NCBI GenBank assembly: GCA_949710005.1
Contig: OX453280.1
Coordinates: 11,063,605 to 11,127,604 of the forward strand
Source: Ricordea florida
Taxonomy: Eukaryota; Cnidaria; Anthozoa; Corallimorpharia; Ricordeidae
Direction of reading: 5' to 3'
DNA length: 64,000 nt
Shown here in pieces: positions 24,101 to 33,207 of this stretch (the stretch's first letter is position 1; each line of letters begins with the position of its first letter). The position numbers and the translations under genes were made by a program. The notes under the pieces are model-generated. The model was not told where the DNA came from and made no database searches. It saw nothing but the letters and a program-made list of their open reading frames with translations.

Positions 24101-27100
24101 TCCACGCTAGTTTCTCTTACAGTGATAAGGGGACAGAATCTATTTTTAGATCCGGAAACTATTTTAACTGGCCAATGGCTGATATCCTCCTCATCACGTG
24201 GTTGTAATGTCAATGTGCCATGTGGAAACCGCGTAGCCACGGAACGAGATATAAATAGATTCCGCGCTAACAATATATTCTTTCACCTTATCATATCAGA
24301 CTGGATTATGAGCTCTTTCCTCATTTTCTCTTGCTGGAGGTTAGTTTTAATAGCAGCTCCATGGTTACCCCTTCGAATGGCTAATGTCTTACAGTGCAGG
24401 AATCGGGACTTCTTGCCTGCTCTCGGAGTCACACATAGATAGACATGGCTACCGTGTACAGAGCTGGGAACCGTTTCACAAAAGTCCCGATAACTATACG
24501 GGCCCGGGGGTCTATTTCTAAATTGGAGTCTATCGAATGCTTTAATAGTTTTCAGCGTACACACCAGCACAACGTGCAAGTTAACCAAGAACTGTATTAC
24601 TTAACCTTAAAAACCAACAAACTTGCAATTCCCGTTGTGATATTGAGCTCATAAAATTGCGTTTCAGGCACGATAAGCTATCTGGCCTCTCAGGAAACGG
24701 GTCGTAGGTCCCACTCACATTTACTTGCTGATCCATCAAACCAGTTTCCACAGCTACAATTTCAACTAATCAGCAAGTTACGGGAACGCGCTTACTTTTA
24801 GCCAAAAAGTGAACAATTAAAAGAAATTCTGCTGATCGGATCAGAAACGGTGGCTTTAACAATATCGTGACACTCCATTGGTTTGTAACATGTATATTTA
24901 ACAATTATTCCACGAAATCGAGTCGTACATGAGCTAATAGCCAACGAGCCGCGTAGCGCCGAGTTGGCTATAGTTCATGTACCACGAGATTGAGTGGAAT
25001 AATTGTTTTATCATATCTCTAAGCCCTTGATTGTCAGGAGATATTGGAACTAGTTTGCACGACAAGAATTGACTTTGTTGTTGTTTGTAAACAGAACCAT
25101 GCTGTTGTCAAGCCGATAAATTATGTTGTCGAGCCGATGTTCAAAAAAGTTTGAAACATGAGTCCAGCTCGTTCTTAAACATCTCTTTAATGTACTTGCC
25201 AATTTGTTTCGAGTTAGCAAACCAGTCTGAGAATCTTGAAAGTGGAAAAAAGTAGGCAGAAGCAAAAAAAAACTGAGATTACGGGCTCCTCGGATGTTTC
25301 AAAATGGCGGCTGTTAGTAAGTATTTCACTTTAGTTCGTAATAAGCAATTAAAATCTTGTCAGTTTCGTTATATAATTTGCTTACTTACCGCCGAATAAT
25401 TTAATCCCACATTTATTAAGCAAGACTTGAATTTCTTCCAGTCTAATTAAAGAAATCTCTCCTCTACGATGGCGGTTTTCCGTTCTTATGGTATATGAGC
25501 TGATAGCCTGCGAGTGGGGAACCAATCAGAACGCGGGTTTGCTCATATCCAGGTGTCGTAAATATAATAATAATAATGATTTCGGTAACCGGTCGTTTCG
25601 CCCAATTGTCAGTTCGCCCGAAACCAATTGGCCCGAAAGTCGAGTCGTTTCGTACGAATCTTAAAAGTCGATTCGCCTAAACGAAAAGTCCTTTCTTAAG
25701 ACTTAATAGCAGGACAAAGAAGTCTAAGAGGAAATAAAGTTTAAAGTTATTCATATTATATATATAGACCAGCGAGGTATTTCCTTGAATTAAAATTATT
25801 TCGACAACGCATACCTACCATAAGTCATCAAAGAATTGGCATTCAAACTTGTTAAAGTTTTTGACAATGTTTGGTACATAGCTTGACTGGCCCTGTTGGC
25901 AGACACGAAGAAAATTGACTCGTTTTAAATTATGTTAAACTGATCACGAACAGAGGAATGACGGCAAGATTAGCTATTTGTTTCTTGTTTAATTCCCTGA
26001 GCCTGGACTTCCATTCTCTCTGTCGTTCGCCTGTGATCAGAAGGTTTCATCATTTTTCGAGTAGTGTTGCTTTCACTAAAGTGTTTATCTAGAACTAAAA
26101 GTGCACCTAATGCCTCATTTGTCAACATTTTGACTTCATCTGAATCATATTTGAGGAACATCTGCGACAACATTTTTTTCGAATTGGCTCTGAACCAGCT
26201 GCTAGTTGTCGGTCCACTGTGCTCCTGCAACGTTCCATAAATCGCCTTAGCACATGCATGTACCTACAATCACACCACTATAAAGGCTGTTTAAACAACA
26301 GGGTATTTTTACTATACACTTAATTTATGGTCCCGAGGGGAACAGTTTTGTTTTCCCGAGAGTTCTGATGTTTCCCGAGACGAAGTCGAAAAAAAATTAC
26401 AAAAAAAAATTCTTACTTTATATGTCATGTTAAGAGAAAGTTGATGGGTATATCATATAAGGCGTTTCTCATTTCGTTTTGCATACTATAGTAACTGTCT
26501 AACATTAACAGCTGTAAACTAAGAGACTAGGTAAAAGAGTCGTACTTAACGTTGTCTGCTCCTAGCAATCCCAGAATCCTAAGTACTTTAATCTGTATCC
26601 ATGGTGACCGCACTCCATGGTACTCATTCTCTTGCGGCACTTTTCCTTCCAATATCAGCTGCTGTAGTTTGGTAAAGACTGGAACCACTTCGACGTAATC
26701 TGCCGGGTTTGTCTATTTAAAGTACATGAATTGTATAAATAGAAGCGACAGAAAAAAGCGAGTTATTTCTAGTTTTTAAGATATTGTAAACTATTAAGAG
26801 CCGAGGTCTAGATAACTCAGGGCACCATTTAAAATTCTGTCCAAGATCATGGAAGAACGACTTGAAGCCAGAATGAAACAAAGACGCTGGACACTCCATA
26901 TTTATTTTAAGGTGATGTTTTAGCGTTATTGCCCTTCTGCTCATCAATTGCTGCTGCTTTGCTTGTTCTCTGAGCACTTGATGTCTTCCGTCTAATTCAT
27001 CCACCTTGTTACATATAATTATACTACTTATTAACCGAGGGTGAGGTCAAAACAGGGAAATCTCGGACCGAGGACTCGACGTATTGACCTCGCTATCGCT

Positions 27101-30100
27101 CGGTCAATACGTCGAGGTCTGAGATTTCCTTGTAATGACCGAAAAGACGAGGTCAATAAGTTATTTATTTTATGGCCCTTTTAGCATTGAAAAAAAAAAA
27201 ACCGGAAGGGTTTTACGCTATCCGCTTGCGCACGCAAAGGTCATTTAAAGTCATTTTCAATGAACCAAAACACACCAAACCACGCGATCGAAACCAGAAG
27301 TGATAGAAGAAACAGTTTCTTTGAAGATGTGACGTTTGTCTATCTTATTTTTTTTTCTGAAGAATCTTTATAATGCCCAGACATTACTAGAAAATCTTGC
27401 CCGCTCAGCAGCCAATCAGAGTGCGCGTACTGTTGTAGCCATATAATAATATATCATAATTAAAATAATATGGGTGATTAAAAAAGAAAAATTAAGAGAA
27501 GAAATAAAAAGGAAAAAAAAACAATAAATTCAAAAAGAAGAATACAAAAGTTGCAAGGTTACCAAGATGTACTGATATATGTAGCAAAATGTGTGTTGCA
27601 AATAATTTTTATTGTAAATTGACTGAAATACATCTAAGGGTGCAATGATCCCTTTGTTATGACCTGGATTTGGATTTGCGATCTGTGATCATCTGGGTTA
27701 TGGCATATCATGATTCAAAGGAACCTATACTGAACCCTTGTCTGGAGTGGATCAGTTGTTTCCTTGAATCACAAATACACATCTGGATCATACCAAAGGA
27801 ATGCAGTTCCTAATAAGATAACAATTCCTTACCATAATCAAGTCCTGATAAAGATGAAGAGCTGCCCCAATCACTCCTAGATCTCTATCACAAACTGCTT
27901 TCTTAGCAAGTTCTCTCACATCAGGGATTCCAGATGAATTTTTAGTATGGAAGCACTGCAATGCTACAACAGCCTTCTTGCGAATAATATCTCTATGAAC
28001 AATAAAAAAAGAAACTCAAAATGTAATTTAAATTTAATTTACTACTACTTAAGATGTTGTTTCATTATTAGGCAGTATCTAGACGTTACTGAACAGCTTA
28101 TTATTTTAGTCAAGATGGCTCCATTTTGGTGAAGTTCTGTTTTGTGTTTTTATTAGCATGACGTTATCTCCAGATTCCGTTTTATTGGTTTAGGATTATT
28201 AGAATTAAACAAACATTAAAATAGAAGCAACAACAACAACAATCTTTATTTGCACTCATTCTTGCTAAGAAAAAAAAATTAATTTAAATTGACGATATTA
28301 ATATTAAAGGTAAGAATTTGGAGAACTGGCTGCCTGGAATAACCATAAGGGCTAGCGGAGCCAGGCACTTGTTCAAAGCAGCAATGATATCCTTGAAAAA
28401 CCAAGGTAAGGTATTCTTCCAAAAACAACAACAAAAAGAGACCGCTTGCTCTATCCAACACACACTATTTTCAGTTGCAACCTTTATGCAGTGGATTTTG
28501 GAAACCAAATTCAACGTCAATCCCCACCTCACGAACCCCACCAAGAAAGGATTAATTTTACAGTGCAATATCTTTTTTGTAATTGGCAAGATTTCTAGTT
28601 ACATCAATTTTCTACCCCAAATTCCTAGTATTTTACTGTTATTAAGTTCCATAATATCTGATGGCAAAGTAACAGTGTGTCAAAGAATTATTGTTGCTTT
28701 AAAAGATGCTTTAGCAAAATGAATACCAGTACATGTAATTTGTGATCTCACCTCGGTGACTTCAGTAGCTCCAGCACTTGGTTCACTAGTGCAGGCATCA
28801 TATCCTTGTTGACAAGCTTACAGGCTACATTCAAAGCAAAACATACCTCCAGCACATTGGTGCTTTGCAGATCCTTTCAAAGAAAAAAAGGCACATCAAT
28901 GTTTCTCACTAATTCAAATTACTAATTCACATATGAAAAGTGAAGATCTGAAAGAAAATATGTGACGGTTTGGTTGTGGCAGTCAATTTGAGTAACTGAC
29001 ATGAACTAATTTTTTTCACGGGGGTCTGCTACTGTATCTTGTAGGAAAAGTGCATAAAGAATATGGTGTAATAACTAGACTCACATTGCCTACTTACAAT
29101 ACCTTTTGAAGAGTGTTGATCAATAACACAATCAACTCATGATTCTCATGAAGAAATAAATATGATACCAAGTAACCTGAAAAAAAAAAAAGATGCAACT
29201 ATTAATGCTAAAATAACCAGACAGGGGAAGATTTTTTGCCATAGTTTCGCTAAAGCTGTGGAATACTGTAAGCTCCTTACCGGCTGATATAATTCCAACC
29301 TTTCTTCTTAAATCTTTTGAGTCTCAATCAGGAAATAACATGTAATAACTATGATACCTAGTCTTCCCTGGTGAGAATCTTTGCAGGATCTTTGAGGATC
29401 TTAAAAGATCTGCAACAACCCACACAGATCTTCAAAAATCTACAAAGATCCTCAATCCTCAAAGACAAGGATCTTTAAAGGATCCTCAAAGATTTCATGA
29501 GGATCTTCTCAAGATCTTCTCAAGATCCTGGCAAAGATCCTTGTAAAGATCTTTGTCAGGATCCTTAAGAATATTGCTAGGACCAAAGATTCTCAAGATA
29601 CATGCAAGGACCTTTAAGGAAACTCGAGGATCTGGGCGAGGTCCTTGAGGATCTTGGCAAGAATCTGAAGATCTACAAGTACTTTTTATTAAAATCTTCA
29701 AAGATCTGTACCAGGATCTTCATGTAGATTGTCTTGAAAGTGTCTTCAAAGATCCTTCAAAGACTTCCACCAGGGTTAAATACTTTACTTAATATCCTCC
29801 TGAACCAGCTCCTGAACACCATACATACCATAAATCAAATATACCAACTCACTCTAGAAGAAGAAATTCATTAAGCAACCCCAGTGGGATTGATTACTAT
29901 AATCATCATAATTTATTCATATTTAAGCAGTTCAGTTTGACATTATCACAACATAAATTAGGGAAATGATGAACATGAAATCATACAGTAAGTTATGAGA
30001 CTGTAGGTAGCCTGCTAGCCAGCTCTCATGTAGGTTTATAATTAATGGGGGTTTGTATTTCTGAAGTTTTGGGATTCTTGTAACACAAACTTTCTAATAA

Positions 30101-33100
30101 ACATGAAAGTAGAATCTTTAAAATACAGTAAACCTATAGAATATTGAAGATGCAATTACCTACATCAACAAGCCACCCCATTCTAATAAGCCATCACCCA
30201 CTAGGGTGGCTTAATGGAGTGAATCACACTCACTTCAGAGAATAGCTAGATTTTGGGACTGAAAGGGTTAAATGCCATTGAAATGAATTTGAAACTTGGA
30301 CAACAGTTTTAATAAACCATTTTATTCTTTTTAACTTCATATAAAAACTGTTTCATGTCCTTACCACAGATACATTCCCTTGAGAACGTTTTTCTCTTTA
30401 TATGACTGCAAGTTCTTTAATTTATCTTCAAGTGTCTTCAAAGATCTTGCAAAGACCTTCACCAGGGTTTTATATTTTGAATTAATATCCACCTGAACCG
30501 GCTCCTTAATTTTAAGTTCTTTAATTTATGGTAAACACCTACCAGTACCAATTTAAAAGTCAAGCTGTAGTATACATGTACAATACAGCACAGGACTGGT
30601 ACAATTTAAAGAGTTTTTTTTATTTATTATTATATGGCTGTGTCTCAGAAGGACTGGGAACTACCAAATTCACAAATTTGATTGGCTGAAATCAATATTG
30701 ACCGCGGTCTAGATTTTCCCATCTAGACCGGCATCTGTAGACCGGTTTTATTTTGCATTGGAAAAGTAACAAACCAAAATACAAAAATGTTCACCATTTT
30801 CTTTTATTTTCGTCTCAATCATTTATGGAGGTGCCAAAAAGCCTGAGTTGACAAAAAAAAGTAAACAAGACGAGCAAATTTCGACAGGTTTAAGTTAAGC
30901 TCATCGCCGTTCGCAAGCAAAATGTCAGCAACCCAGTTACATTAAACGAATTAAAGTTTCCTTCTTTGCCATATAATAAACATCTTATTAACTGAGCTAA
31001 GTCGGTCTGTATGGGAGAATCTTGACCTCGGTCTGTACTCACAACCTTGGTCAAGATTCTCCCATACAGACCTCCAGCTTGGTTAATAAGAGCTAAATAA
31101 TAGACCATGCATTTTTTAGGAAGATTCAACATGCAGTTGTGTATTATCTCACCTACTCTCTTGTCTAATATCTTTGGCTGTTGGGCAAACTTGACAGCTT
31201 CTACATAGCCAAAGGAGGCATCATGACCCAACATCTCACAGTAAATTAAGCGAACTAGCAGCTCCCTCATTTGCTTCTTAAACAGAGATGAAGATAATCA
31301 TGCTACATGTACACGAAAAGGCAATTCAATATTACTAACAGTACATGTACTTCCTTTTAGAAAACAGCCCTCAGAAAATAAGCATGCTGATTGGTTAGAA
31401 TTCATGTTTCTATAACTCGATAGAAACACAGAACTAGCAATAGCTGTTGACGTAATAACGCGACCAAAGAGAATTTACATTTTGGTCATCAAAGTTAACA
31501 AGTTTTTTTTTTTTCTTTTTTTCATTGCGGTGTTTTCTAAAGGAAATAGAAAACATGTTCTCCTTGTTTCTATCCAGTTTTAGTATAAATCTACTAGCAT
31601 TCTATCACAAATGCCATGCTCTGATTGGCTACGCTACCCACAATCTATTCTGTGATAGATAGTGAGTAGTGTAACAGTGTGCTCTTGCCAACAAAATGGT
31701 GGCCGCTTCTTCATGTTTTTGAAGTGTCCGTGAAGAAGATTTAGACAGTTTACTGGTCGAGGCTGTTCCAGAAAAGGCAAAGTTTTGAACAACTAGTACA
31801 TTTATACTAAAACAATTAGATTATTCGCTCTCGATTTCTATGCGATAGAAATCTCGAGTTCATCATCTAATTGTTTAATAGAAACACGAGTGGAAGTTTG
31901 GGAGAATAAGAAATGCTGTGGGAACACGAGCCACAGGCGACTGTTTCCACAGCTTTTTATTTCTTAATCAATAGCATGTTATACTATAATTGACTACTGT
32001 AGTTTAAGAAGGAACAAGAGAAATTCAACAGCTGATCATTAGTCAGTTGGGGCTTTATGCCCGGCACCTGTTCAATTGACCTTCCATCAAATTGTCCAAA
32101 CTAGCATACTGTAAAAAAGTGAATCACACTCACTTAAGAGAATAGCTAGATTTTGGGACTGAGAGGGTTAAATGCCAAATGAATTTGAAACTTGGACAAC
32201 AGTTTGAATAAATACCTCTTACTAACTGAGTCTGAGGCCCAAACTGTAAGTTACAGACCAAGTTTTTTCCGCTTGGATTTATGGCCCAAGCACAAAGCGA
32301 GCAGGCCATAAATTCAAACGGAAAAAACGAGGATCCGTAACTTACAGTACGGACCGAGAAAACGAGGTTTGTAAGATAATTATTTATTATATCTCAAAAC
32401 AAACTTTTGAATTTAGCAGTCCGTACAGTGAAGTATAATAAATAGAGGATATTACACGGTGGCGCGAAGATATGAATTTTATTTTCGAGTGGCAAAACAA
32501 TATTTTACGAACAAGCGCAACGAGTGAGTAAAATATTGTTTTTGCCACGAGAAAATAAAATTTGTATCTTCAAGCCACCGTGTAATGTTCTTTTTATTAC
32601 ATAGACAAAAAGAATTTCGGAGGGAAATTACCCAAACTACGTCATTGATAAACTCACGTGTGAGATTATGGAAAATAAACCACTAGGGTCCCAGATGTAG
32701 TTTTTATGAATTTTACGAGTGGTACATTTTCCAGTAAAACACTCGTGTCTATATAATAAACCATTTTATTTTTTTTTAACTTCATACAAAAACTGTTTCA
32801 TGTCCTTACCACAGATACATTCCCTTGAGAAAGTTTTTCTTTTATGACTGCAAGTTCTTTTCTAATGATTCTGTCTTCCTCCTAAAAATGCATAAACAGT
32901 AATTTAGAGCACAGTTCACTAGTGATCAACTGCATATACATCCAAGCTTAAAAATCGAGAGAAAATTTATGCACAAAAAATATATTGAACACTTAATCTT
33001 TGAGTGACAGGCCTTCTAGTATACGCGATGGTGCGATTTCGCACAATCGACCTCAAATCGCATCCGATCGCACAATTCATGAAAAATCGCATACCCGGTA

Positions 33101-33176
33101 ATTAAAAAAATAACGTACAACATTTATAATATAAAATATGAATCAATAAGTTTCTTTGGAATTTCTGCATAAATAT

Positions 33177-33207
<31 letters not shown>

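Noticed and set aside
26546..26551. GTTAAG as donor of AP4E1 exon 7
   Set aside because: It leaves phase 0, incompatible with the exon 8 frame; the GTACGA donor five bases on restores the family-like sequence.
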